DNA of 64,000 bases from Gammaproteobacteria bacterium. Its GTDB lineage: Bacteria; Pseudomonadota; Gammaproteobacteria; Arenicellales; JAJDZL01. Both the position numbers and the translations under genes were made by a program. The number at the start of each line of letters is the position of its first letter. Position 1 is the stretch's first letter. The stretch covers positions 1-64,000 of the forward strand of contig JAJEHQ010000023.1 of assembly GCA_022823625.1 (NCBI GenBank), read 5' to 3'. Shown here piece after piece: positions 52,150 through 60,783 of the stretch. The notes under the pieces are model-generated. The model was not told the origin of the DNA and made no database searches. It saw nothing but the letters and a program-made list of their open reading frames with translations.

Positions 52150-53228
52150 GAGTTTCAAAATTTGTTCATGCAATAGACCTCCACGCCTGTGGAGAACCCG
52201 GGCGAGTCATTGTCGGTGGAATTACCGATGTTCCTGGAGAAACTATGTATGAAAAGATGTGTTATCTGGAGCAGCACGGTGATGATCTGAGAAAGAGAAT
52301 GTTGCGGGAGCCGCGCGGCTATCCCGCTGCTAACTGCAATATTGTTTTACCCTCGCGAAATCCCAAAGCTGACGCCGGATTTGTAATTCTTGAACAAGTG
52401 GAATATCCATTAATGTCGGGTTCCAATACGATCTGTGTGGTAACAGCACTTATTGAAACTGGTATGGTTGAAGTATCAGAGCCAGAAACTGTACTGACGC
52501 TTGAAGCACCCGCAGGTCTGGTTACTGTAACGGCAGAAGTGAAGGATGGAAAAGTCAAGAGTGTTACTTTTGAAAATGTGCCAGCCTTTGCAGTTCATTT
52601 GGATCAAGTAATTGACGTTCCGGAATTTGGAAGGGTAACTGTTGATGTCGCTTGGGGCGGAATGTTCTACGTCATAGCAGACGCGGAAAAACTGGGGATT
52701 GAGATTAACCCTGATCGAGGTGGTGAAATCACACGCGCTGGTGAGATGATTAAAGCCGCAGCACGCGAACAGTTGCCATGCGTGCATCCAGAAAATCCAG
52801 ATGTATCAGGTATTACCATTTGTGTGATGACGGGAACTCCAAAAAAGAAAGGCGCTACAGCGAAAAATGCCGTTGTTGTTTCTTCTGGTCAACTTGATTG
52901 GGACCGGCCCATGACATGGACAGGTGTCATTGATCGTTCACCCTGCGGTACCGGTACCTGTGCGCGTATGGCAGCACTCTATGCAAAAGGCGAACTAGGG
53001 CTGAATGAGGACTTCCATCACGAGGGAATTTTGGGAACGGTTTTCACTGGAAGACTAATTCGAGAAGTGCGATTAGGTGATCAGCTTGCAGTTGTTCCAA
53101 CTATCAAGGGACAAGCTTGGGTTACAGGATTTGCTCAGTATGTTGTTGACGTCGATGATCCTTTTCCCGACGGATTTACTATTGGAGATATTTGGGGAGG
53201 TGCGGTCGATAAACCACTTGCCCACTAA
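52146..53228 (+). CDS. Proline racemase-family enzyme (hydroxyproline epimerase/dehydratase-like)
   Basis: 360 residues. The family's HAIDLHACGEPGRVIVGG start is clear. The first catalytic position, Cys in proline racemase (MCGH), is Ser91 in PLMSGSNTI; the second, in DRSPCGTGTCARMA, is Cys267. The Ser/Cys pair is seen in members acting on trans-3- or 4-hydroxyproline rather than proline. Starts at a TTG whose T is shared with the stop overlap (TTGA). The TRAP transporter downstream is a plausible uptake system for the substrate. Confidence 0.82.
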   Translation: MRVSKFVHAIDLHACGEPGRVIVGGITDVPGETMYEKMCYLEQHGDDLRKRMLREPRGYPAANCNIVLPSRNPKADAGFVILEQVEYPLMSGSNTICVVTALIETGMVEVSEPETVLTLEAPAGLVTVTAEVKDGKVKSVTFENVPAFAVHLDQVIDVPEFGRVTVDVAWGGMFYVIADAEKLGIEINPDRGGEITRAGEMIKAAAREQLPCVHPENPDVSGITICVMTGTPKKKGATAKNAVVVSSGQLDWDRPMTWTGVIDRSPCGTGTCARMAALYAKGELGLNEDFHHEGILGTVFTGRLIREVRLGDQLAVVPTIKGQAWVTGFAQYVVDVDDPFPDGFTIGDIWGGAVDKPLAH

Positions 53229-53310
53229 TATACAACCAGTTCACTTGTTTGGAGTTTCCGCTTAAGGTAGCTCCAAACTGTTTTCACCACAATCAAAAGG
53301 AGATGTAAAA

Positions 53311-54294
53311 ATGAGAATGAAACAAGTGATTGCCGGGCTATTTTCTTTTGCCCTATTGTTCATTGCTACAGGTGCCGGTGCGGCTGACTATACGATAAAG
53401 CTCGCACATAACGGACCTGAAGCGCATCCGTTTCAGGATGGAGCTATTGCTTTTAAAGAACACTTGGAAGCAAGTTCTAATGGTGCAATTGAAGTGCAAA
53501 TTTTTCCGGGTGAACAACTTGGCAGCGAAGAAGAAACAAGTCAAATGCTCAAGCAGGGAACGTTGCAATGTGCTGTGGAAAGTGCTGGTGGCGGTCTAGC
53601 GCCCTTCGTACCGGAAGCAGACCTGTTCAATTTGCCCTTCATATTCAGCGATATTGACCATTTTTATCGAGTGGTTGATGGGCCCATCGGTGAATCGGTA
53701 GCTGGAAAAGTCGAAATGGCGCTTGACTCTGAAGTATTGGGTTGGTGGTTTTCCGGAATCAGAAATGCCTGGAACGATACGCGTCCGATCATGTCGCCGG
53801 ATGACATGAAAGGATTGAAAATTCGAGTAATGGGTAGTCCCGTGTTAATTGACACATTTAACGCGTTGGGTGCTCAGGCAACTCCAATGTCCTTTGGTGA
53901 GGTTTACACCAGTTTGCAACAGGGGGTGATTGACGGCGCAGAAACGGACCATGTTGACCTGTTAGTCGAGAACTTTTTTGAGGTTACCAAATATGTCTCT
54001 CTAACGGGACACATGTATTTGGCAGCTGCACTAGTGTGTGGAAATAAAGCTCTATCTCAACTCCCAGAAGATCTGCAGTCACAAGTGCGTGAAGCTGGAG
54101 CGGTTGCGACACAGGCTGAGCGTGAGGCAATGGACAAGATGGCCGGTGAAGCTTTAGCTATGCTGAAAGAAAAAGGCTTAGAATTCAATGAAGTTGATAA
54201 TGCTTTATTTCGAGAAGCCGTAAGCTCAGTCTACGCAAACAATGCTGATCGGGTTGGTGGAATGGATGTGATTGATCAGGTTGCCGCACAGTAA
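53311..54294 (+). CDS. dctP: TRAP transporter substrate-binding protein DctP
   Basis: 327 residues with a Sec signal peptide (VIAGLFSFALLFIATGAGAA, cleavage near 25). DctP motifs: HPFQDGAIAFKEHLEA, GSEEETSQMLKQGTLQ, GLKIRVMGSPVLIDTF with the ligand-binding Arg and GEVYTSLQQGVIDGAET. AGGAG 9 nt before the ATG. The operon neighbours suggest an amino acid or hydroxyproline-like ligand. Confidence 0.87.
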   Translation: MRMKQVIAGLFSFALLFIATGAGAADYTIKLAHNGPEAHPFQDGAIAFKEHLEASSNGAIEVQIFPGEQLGSEEETSQMLKQGTLQCAVESAGGGLAPFVPEADLFNLPFIFSDIDHFYRVVDGPIGESVAGKVEMALDSEVLGWWFSGIRNAWNDTRPIMSPDDMKGLKIRVMGSPVLIDTFNALGAQATPMSFGEVYTSLQQGVIDGAETDHVDLLVENFFEVTKYVSLTGHMYLAAALVCGNKALSQLPEDLQSQVREAGAVATQAEREAMDKMAGEALAMLKEKGLEFNEVDNALFREAVSSVYANNADRVGGMDVIDQVAAQ

Positions 54295-54334
54295 TCCGTT
54301 CACTCTCATTTAATTTGAAATAACAAAATCTTTC

Positions 54335-54367
54335 ATGGGGAGTGGGCATTTTGTGTTCACTCCCCAT
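54335..54367 (+). terminator. Hairpin between second dctP and dctQ
   Basis: ATGGGGAGTG (54335-54344) and CACTCCCCAT (54358-54367) form a perfect 10-bp stem with a 13-nt loop, about 40 nt after the dctP stop. Few T follow. Same location and shape as the hairpin in the first TRAP operon, suggesting deliberate attenuation or 3' protection of the binding-protein mRNA. Confidence 0.6.
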
Positions 54368-54416
54368 TCTCTATAGCCAGTTGGAACTTACCGTAGACAA
54401 TAGATAGCAACTTGCG

Positions 54417-54908
54417 ATGAATTACTTGACGAAATTTTTTCGCCATCTGCTTGAAATCTCGATTTGTTGTATTTTGATTGCGCTGACTGCAGTGGTGTTC
54501 AGCCAGGTCGTTTCCCGATACTTTTTGCATGTTTCGCTATCTTGGTCGGAAGAGCTCGCGCGATTCCTGTTGATGTGGCTTGCAATGCTCAGTGCGGCGT
54601 ATGCGTTCCGGACTAAGTCTCACTTCGCGTTACGGATTATTGTCGAGCGTTTTTCCGAAAACATAAGGCGAGGCATTTCAATTGCAGTGCACCTTGTCGT
54701 TACGTTGTTCTTTCTCCTGATTCTGTACCAAGGCATCATTTATGTCCATGGTGTATCCGGACACAAGGCACCAGCCATGCAGATTCCTATGGAAATCCCT
54801 TACTCATCCATCATTGTTGGGAGTGCCTTAATTATCTGGGAAAGCGCAAAGTCTACACTGCGTGAACTAATGCAAAGCGATACTGCAAAACAGTTTTTTG
54901 ATTTGTGA
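54417..54908 (+). CDS. dctQ: TRAP transporter small permease DctQ
   Basis: 163 residues, four hydrophobic segments (about 12-32, 48-66, 85-107, 127-145). VVSRYFLHVSLSWSEELARF and GHKAPAMQIPMEIPYS are DctQ signatures. Followed after one nt by dctM. Confidence 0.85.
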   Translation: MNYLTKFFRHLLEISICCILIALTAVVFSQVVSRYFLHVSLSWSEELARFLLMWLAMLSAAYAFRTKSHFALRIIVERFSENIRRGISIAVHLVVTLFFLLILYQGIIYVHGVSGHKAPAMQIPMEIPYSSIIVGSALIIWESAKSTLRELMQSDTAKQFFDL

Positions 54909-54909
54909 G

Positions 54910-56193
54910 ATGGCCACGGTTGTAGTTTTAGTACTGTTTGTAGCGTTGTTGACGTCGGTGCCAATTGCTGTGGCATTGGGATTGGCGTCATTAGCCGGTT
55001 TGTGGATGATTTTGCCGGACGGCTTAGTGTTGCTCCCTCAGAAAATTCTGAGCGGAATGGATGCTTTTACGCTGTTAGCGATCCCGCTGTTCATATTGGC
55101 TGGAACGATCATGGGGCGTGGTGGAATTGCAAGACGGATCGTCAATCTTGCGCTGATTTTCGTTGGTCGAATAAAGGGTGGACTGGGATTTGTGGTTATT
55201 CTTTCCACGATGTTCTTCTCCGGTGTGTGTGGCTCTGCCAGCGCAGATACGGCTGCAATTGGGTCGACAACCATGCCGGAAATGTTGCGGCGAAAATACC
55301 CAAAGCAATTTGCGACCGCACTGCTAGCGGCATCTGGGGCGACAGCATCAATAATTCCACCTTCGATTGATCTAATCATCATTGGTGTAGTTGCTGGTAT
55401 TTCCATTGGTGGGTTGTTCGCCGCCGGATTACTTCCTGGAGTATTCAATGCGTGTGCCCTGATGGCTCTTTGTTATTACTATGGCCGTAAGTTGGACCTG
55501 CCGGTGGCTGAGTCAACGACTTGGTCTGAAAAATTCAGAATATTTATGGATGGAATACTCGCCCTTCTGATGCCAGTCATAATCTTGGGCGGTATTCTTG
55601 GCGGTGTTTTTACACCGACTGAAGCCTCTGCAATCGCAGTTGTTTACGGTTTGATCGTATCTCTGTTCGCATACAGGGAACTGAAGTTAAAGGACTTACC
55701 TGGAGTTTTGTTGGAGGCTGGTCGGTTGACCGGTATGGTCATGTTGATTTTAGGGATGGCTTCGGCATTTTCTTTCGTTTTGGCATTTGAACGCATTCCG
55801 CACGAGTTAGCCGCATTGATCGTTCAATATGCTAATCATTGGATTGTGTACGTCATCTTTGTAAATGTCGTCTTTTTCCTGCTTGGAATGATCATGGATG
55901 CGCTACCGGCGTTAATCATCCTGATGCCAATTCTTGTACCTGCCGGTGTTGCCTTGGGTATGGAACCCATTCATATTGGAATTTTTGTTGCTGCCAATGT
56001 GACGATTTCACTGTTTACACCACCTGTCGGTGTGTGTTTGTTCGTAGCTTGCGGACTGAGTAAATTACCAATAGAGGCTGTCATCAAGCCACTTCTTCCG
56101 TTTCTGGCGGTCTTAATTCTCACTCTGCTGATAATCAGTTATGTACCCGAGATAACATTGTTGATCCCTCGCATGCTTGGTTACGTCGGATAA
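54910..56193 (+). CDS. dctM: TRAP transporter large permease DctM
   Basis: 427 residues from the ATG at 54910, one nt after the dctQ stop. About 12 hydrophobic segments; MDAFTLLAIPLFILAGTIMG, GVCGSASADTAAIGSTTMPE and TPTEASAIAVVYGLIVSLF are DctM motifs. Carries substrate with sodium ions. Confidence 0.88.
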   Translation: MATVVVLVLFVALLTSVPIAVALGLASLAGLWMILPDGLVLLPQKILSGMDAFTLLAIPLFILAGTIMGRGGIARRIVNLALIFVGRIKGGLGFVVILSTMFFSGVCGSASADTAAIGSTTMPEMLRRKYPKQFATALLAASGATASIIPPSIDLIIIGVVAGISIGGLFAAGLLPGVFNACALMALCYYYGRKLDLPVAESTTWSEKFRIFMDGILALLMPVIILGGILGGVFTPTEASAIAVVYGLIVSLFAYRELKLKDLPGVLLEAGRLTGMVMLILGMASAFSFVLAFERIPHELAALIVQYANHWIVYVIFVNVVFFLLGMIMDALPALIILMPILVPAGVALGMEPIHIGIFVAANVTISLFTPPVGVCLFVACGLSKLPIEAVIKPLLPFLAVLILTLLIISYVPEITLLIPRMLGYVG

Positions 56194-56268
56194 CACAATC
56201 TGTGGGTAACGTGTTCTTTTTCGCTCACGTCACTCAACTGCCGATAGAGTCTCAGTTGACGATCGGGT

Positions 56269-57201
56269 TCAATTTTCTGCGCCAAAATTCCGGATAGCGT
56301 TACAAATCCGCTGAAAGCTGTTGCCCGCATCCAAACTCATATACCGACCGCGAAGGTAGCCATGCACCAGTCCTTTTTCAACTGTACATTCAGCTTGGAC
56401 GCCAGCATCCTGAAGCCGATTGACATATTCAACGGAGTCGTCTCGGATTGGGTCAAACTCTGCAGCAAACGCAGCACATGGCGGAAATCCTGAAAAATCT
56501 TCCTGCACGAGCGGAAAGTAGGTCGGATTGTCATTACTCGGATTGCCGGCACTTCGCAGGTCTTCGAAATAGTGTACATCCTGGGTTGTGAGAAGCGGGG
56601 CATGAGAAGCTTCTTCATACGATGGCAGTCCCATAATCACGCCGCCTAGAAAAGCATAAATCAGAACTTGACCAATGGGTTGCTGTTCGCTGCAATGGCG
56701 GTCTGCACAGATCGCGGCTGCCAAGGTTCCACCAGCCGAATCTCCACACACTATTGTGCGACCTTCGTCCAACGCAGCAAAAGCATCAATCGCATCATGA
56801 AAGTGCGCTGGAAAACGATGTTCGGGGGTCAGCCTATAGTCAACTGCGACGACCCGAAGATTCGTCTCACTCGCCATATCGGCACAGATCGTGTTGTGAG
56901 TATCGAGATTACCGATCGCAAATCCCCCACCGTGGTAGTAGATAACGGTCGTGTCAGAAGATGGATCACGCGGTATGTACAATCGAATGGGAATAGGTCC
57001 TTCTCGACCTTCAACGACATCGTCTCGGATATCGATACCGTCTGGAATTGGTGTATCAAAATACGTGCACATAACTTCGTACGAGCGACGACCCTCTTCA
57101 ATGCTGCCAGCCTCGCTGTGCGGCGGATAACTGGTTTGCACTTTTTCGAGAAACGCGACTACATCCGGTTTCATGGGATACTTTTCGAGATCGTAATTCA
57201 C
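56269..57201 (-). CDS. Alpha/beta hydrolase, hormone-sensitive-lipase-type esterase
   Basis: 310 residues. Oxyanion motif YYHGGGFAIGN (~88-98), nucleophile elbow CGDSAGGTLAAA (~157), the Asp in FAAEFDPIRDD and the His in GLVHGYLRG complete the triad. The HSL group hydrolyses short acyl esters. Convergent with the second TRAP operon; physiological substrate unknown. Confidence 0.85.
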   Translation of the reverse strand: MNYDLEKYPMKPDVVAFLEKVQTSYPPHSEAGSIEEGRRSYEVMCTYFDTPIPDGIDIRDDVVEGREGPIPIRLYIPRDPSSDTTVIYYHGGGFAIGNLDTHNTICADMASETNLRVVAVDYRLTPEHRFPAHFHDAIDAFAALDEGRTIVCGDSAGGTLAAAICADRHCSEQQPIGQVLIYAFLGGVIMGLPSYEEASHAPLLTTQDVHYFEDLRSAGNPSNDNPTYFPLVQEDFSGFPPCAAFAAEFDPIRDDSVEYVNRLQDAGVQAECTVEKGLVHGYLRGRYMSLDAGNSFQRICNAIRNFGAEN

Positions 57202-57486
57202 TGCGGGATTCCGATAAAAATGGACACGACAAGAATATTACCAGACTTTAATCAATTTCGAAAGAAAATTGATCTTCTATTGGAATGCGGAAGACGCTGT
57301 CGTTTTTAACCAAATCCGATTGCCCAAATGTCCCCTTTAAATTCCACCAGAAGTTCCAGCTAATCACTCTGTCTGTGAGTCTCTCCGAATTAACTCATAC
57401 GCCAAATGTGGCTTTACGTTATTGGATGTTGCGAATCGGGCAATGTTGTCGCAAACGCGATCTCAACCTAGCTGACCTTGGACTTA

Positions 57487-58647
57487 TTACGGGTTTGCAA
57501 GTCCTATGAATTCCTGGTAGTTCTCAGGATGAATGGCTTGAAAGGAACTATCTGGATAAGCTTCGCGCCAGGCGCGAGGTGCGCGAAGAGACGTTTTACG
57601 CAGTGACCATTTGATTTCGTAGGCGCTGAGATGTCCGCTTACCTCTTCAATTAGATCAATCTCCTGGCGATCATAGGTTCGCCAGAAGTAACTGTCAGCC
57701 AGAGACCTAGAATAGGTATTTCGCTTAAGTCTCTCAACAAGGACATAATTCTCCCATAGCGCACCGACATCGTTTCGAAGCGATAGTGGATTGAAATTAC
57801 TGATGATTCCATTACGAACGCCATTGTCATAAAAGTAGTACCTACGGCTCTTTGTGATTTCTTTCCGCAAATTGCGACTAAACCCTCCTCTGCTGTAAAG
57901 AACAAAAGACTTTTCCAGCAAGTCCAGGTAACGCTCTACCGAATTCTTGCTCATTCCGAGTTGTCCACCCAATTCAGCTATCGAAACCTCCTGCCCAACC
58001 TGGAACGCAATTAGCTGCAGCAGACGAAGCAGTTTGTCAGAAAATCGAACGCCGTCAACTTGGAGAATGTCCCTAAAAAGGTACGATGCGATCAGATCTT
58101 TGAGATAAATCTCTCGATCCCGATTCGAACCCATGAGAACAATCTCAGGATAAGAGCCGTATACTAACCGGCACTCAAGGTTTGCACGAGTTTCATGAGT
58201 CGCCTCAGTTTGTTGAATCTCGAATTGTGCAAGCGGAAGTAGGAGAAGCGTGTTCTTGCGACCGGTCAGCGGTTCCCCTGTAGTTTGAGCGAGGTCAAAG
58301 GAAGACGAACCGGTTGCGATAATCCGAAGCCCCTCAACATGATCGACTAAAAGTTTGAGATTCAGCCCGATTTGCCGTAAATGTTGTGCCTCATCTACGA
58401 TAAGGGTTTGATTATCACCCACGAACTGCTTGAGTTTGACAATGGACTGACTCTCTAAAAAGTCTCGTATGGAAATATCTTCCCCTGTCACTACAAGTGC
58501 ATTGGGATCATGTTGCTGGACGTAGCGCTGAACCAATGTCGTTTTACCAACCCGGCGAGGACCATAAATTATCGCTACCTTGCCTGGTGCAACAACCGAG
58601 TTGAGTCGGGATAACTGAGCTTGCGGAATGTAAGAATCTATATACAT
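57487..58647 (-). CDS. DUF4143/AAA_14-family ATPase
   Basis: About 386 residues from the ATG at 58647. Walker A GPRRVGKTT (~27), Walker B TLIVDEAQHL, sensor IIATGSSSFDLA, then a C-terminal DUF4143 part with winged helix (SIAELGGQLGMSKNSVERYL, then DLLEKSFVLY) and RQEIDLIEE, a PD-(D/E)xK-like motif often degenerate. Function of the family is unknown; it is frequent in mobile and defence-related regions. Standing alone in the window, with an inverted repeat just upstream of its start. Confidence 0.82.
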   Translation of the reverse strand: MYIDSYIPQAQLSRLNSVVAPGKVAIIYGPRRVGKTTLVQRYVQQHDPNALVVTGEDISIRDFLESQSIVKLKQFVGDNQTLIVDEAQHLRQIGLNLKLLVDHVEGLRIIATGSSSFDLAQTTGEPLTGRKNTLLLLPLAQFEIQQTEATHETRANLECRLVYGSYPEIVLMGSNRDREIYLKDLIASYLFRDILQVDGVRFSDKLLRLLQLIAFQVGQEVSIAELGGQLGMSKNSVERYLDLLEKSFVLYSRGGFSRNLRKEITKSRRYYFYDNGVRNGIISNFNPLSLRNDVGALWENYVLVERLKRNTYSRSLADSYFWRTYDRQEIDLIEEVSGHLSAYEIKWSLRKTSLRAPRAWREAYPDSSFQAIHPENYQEFIGLANP

Positions 58648-58678
58648 AGTGACTTGAATTATATATATTAAGTCACTA
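58647..58678. promoter_or_regulatory. Perfect 9-bp inverted repeat at the start of the DUF4143 gene
   Basis: TAGTGACTT (58647-58655) and AAGTCACTA (58670-58678) form an exact inverted repeat with an A+T-only 13- to 14-bp spacer, directly before the start codon; GTCACTA occurs again near 58709. Likely an operator overlapping the promoter, or an mRNA hairpin that hides the start site. No ribosome site is visible, which favours a leaderless or repressed transcript. Confidence 0.5.
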
Positions 58679-58964
58679 CATAATCTATTTTTAGGCAAAT
58701 TGGGTCACTAGATGGTTCCCATGTCCAATCAAATCACGTGAAAACACACGTAACTTAATCAATTGTTGCTAGGAGGATCGGTTTTCCCAATTGTTTTAGT
58801 TTATGTGTGGTGATAATCTGGGATAGCTAAAAAGTCGTTTATCGTTATGGAGTAAGTATTGGTCGATACATTCAATTGCCCGAAGAAAGACCACGGAACG
58901 ATGTACAGTAGCTTCTGCTGAAGTCGAATTTCAAATTTCGGTTCAGGAATAATTGATCAATATC

Positions 58965-59555
58965 TCATTTCTTGAATATTTTGTCAGTATTGATAATTGA
59001 ATTAGCCATCTCTGAAATTGTGACCTGTTTGCTCATCGCTTCAGTCCGAATAAGTGCGTAAGCACTATCTTCAGTAATACTCTGATGTTCCGCCAAAATT
59101 CGAGTAGCACGCTCAACCATTCTTCGAGATTTCAGTGTTTCATCTAATTTTGCAATTCTGGAATTGAGTCGGCCCTCATATTTGAAAATACTGAGAGCAG
59201 TAATCAAATTTGCAAAAACACCAATAGAGCGGACCGGTTTTGTTATCACTCCATGTACGCCGATATTCGTGATAGCTTGCAACACCAAGGGGTTTTCATA
59301 GGATACCACTGCAATCAATGCCGAATCATGTTTGTCAGAAAGGCGGTTTAAATCAGGTGATTGATCTGGATTAGCCAAGAAATAGATAGCATCTGCCCCA
59401 TCAAGTGATGCATCTTCCACTGGCCAGATTTCACTCACCCGACACCCAATCCGTCGGAGTTGGTGAGACAAAATCACACGGTCTTCATCCGGTGGATGCA
59501 GAACTACAACATTGCAATTCCGAATTTCACGAATTAACCTATCTCCTTCCGTCAT
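58965..59555 (-). CDS. amiR: ANTAR-domain antiterminator, AmiR/NasR-like
   Basis: 196 residues. The first ~120 residues form a receiver-like fold lacking the phosphorylation Asp (VVLHPPDEDRVILSHQLRRI, then GVHGVITKPV), as in AmiR. The C-terminal ANTAR helices (LKSRRMVERATRILAEHQSI, then EDSAYALIRTEAMSKQVTIS) bind RNA hairpins and prevent termination. It lies last in the operon, 32 nt after amiC. In Pseudomonas AmiC sequesters AmiR until an amide binds. Confidence 0.87.
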   Translation of the reverse strand: MTEGDRLIREIRNCNVVVLHPPDEDRVILSHQLRRIGCRVSEIWPVEDASLDGADAIYFLANPDQSPDLNRLSDKHDSALIAVVSYENPLVLQAITNIGVHGVITKPVRSIGVFANLITALSIFKYEGRLNSRIAKLDETLKSRRMVERATRILAEHQSITEDSAYALIRTEAMSKQVTISEMANSIINTDKIFKK

Positions 59556-59587
59556 ATATTAAGCTTCGCTGTATATTCCGACCTACA

Positions 59588-60748
59588 TTAGATTGTAGCA
59601 ATCGTTCTGTCGTATGCAACGAGATATGGATCAGGTTTTATCGGTTCGGGAGCCTGCCAGACAATCTCAAATGTTCCTTCAGCAGTGGATTGTCCTATTC
59701 TGGGTGTAAGGTAAGTGTGATTGTTATCCGGATCAATCATGATGCTCCCTTGAGGTGCATGAAACTGAATTCCCTCGATTGCACTCAACAGGGCTTCTGG
59801 TGCCAGGCTAGATACGCGTGAAAGTGCTTGGGAAAGAATGTGGACTTGGGAGTACGTTGTTTCAGAGTAAACACAAGGTAAATCATCTGATCCATACTTG
59901 GATTGATAGAGAGATTGAAACTTCTGGTTTTCATCTGTTTTGACCGACTGAAAGTAGGGCAGTGCTGTAATGTGCCCGCATCTGGATTCTTCACACATTC
60001 CAGCAAGTTCACTTTCGCTTGTGGTTAAACTCGCAATCGGACAATTTCTCGCTTCGATGCCTTCTTCTTGGCACGAATCGTACAGTTTTGCTGTGTCTAC
60101 ACCGACAACAGTAGAAAAAATGATGTCAGGTGAAAACATTGCAAGTTTTTCCGCAACCAGCTTAAATTTTTCTTTATCTGCCCCTTGCTGAATATAGAGT
60201 TCAGTCACAACTGATCCGCCACTTTCAATTAGGAATTCCTTTACGATTCGATTAATCTCGTGTGCATATATGTAATCTGAGCCAACCATCGCAAATCTTT
60301 TTCCGTACCTGTTGAACAGTAATTCGACAAGCGGGATCACAGTTTGGTTCGGTGTTGCACCCGTATACACAATGTTTGGTGAGTACTCGAACCCCTCGTA
60401 GAACGAAGGATAAAACAGCAAGGCGCCGTGACGTTCAATTATTGGAAGGACCGCTTTACGGATACTTGAAGAACAGCACCCAAAAATAACTGACACTTGA
60501 TCCTGTGTCAGCAGCTTGTTTGCCAACTTTCTTGATGTTGCTGGGTCTGATTTCGGATCGTCAATAATTGGTTGAAGCAACATTCCGTCGATGCCACCAT
60601 TCTTGTTAATTTCCTCAATGGCCATTAGAGTCCCTTTGAGATGTGCCATCTCGGTCACAGACATTGGACCACTTTGAGAGAAAAGAACACCGATGGGAAT
60701 GTAAGTGTCACGGCCATTCTCGCCCAGTTCACTTTTCAGATCAGGCAT
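59588..60748 (-). CDS. amiC: AmiC-like amide sensor (periplasmic-binding fold, cytoplasmic)
   Basis: 386 residues with the family's IPIGVLFSQSGPMSVTEMAH start, GGIDGMLLQPIIDDPKSD and VIFGCCSSSIRKAVLP; SFYEGFEYSPNIVYTGATPN is characteristic of AmiC/UrtA/FmdD proteins. No signal peptide or lipobox, so it stays in the cytosol as a sensor like AmiC rather than feeding the ABC transporter. It would bind a short-chain amide or urea and release AmiR. Confidence 0.85.
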   Translation of the reverse strand: MPDLKSELGENGRDTYIPIGVLFSQSGPMSVTEMAHLKGTLMAIEEINKNGGIDGMLLQPIIDDPKSDPATSRKLANKLLTQDQVSVIFGCCSSSIRKAVLPIIERHGALLFYPSFYEGFEYSPNIVYTGATPNQTVIPLVELLFNRYGKRFAMVGSDYIYAHEINRIVKEFLIESGGSVVTELYIQQGADKEKFKLVAEKLAMFSPDIIFSTVVGVDTAKLYDSCQEEGIEARNCPIASLTTSESELAGMCEESRCGHITALPYFQSVKTDENQKFQSLYQSKYGSDDLPCVYSETTYSQVHILSQALSRVSSLAPEALLSAIEGIQFHAPQGSIMIDPDNNHTYLTPRIGQSTAEGTFEIVWQAPEPIKPDPYLVAYDRTIATI

Positions 60749-60783
60749 TTACACCTCCGGTTGCACCGATGGCAATCAAGAAT

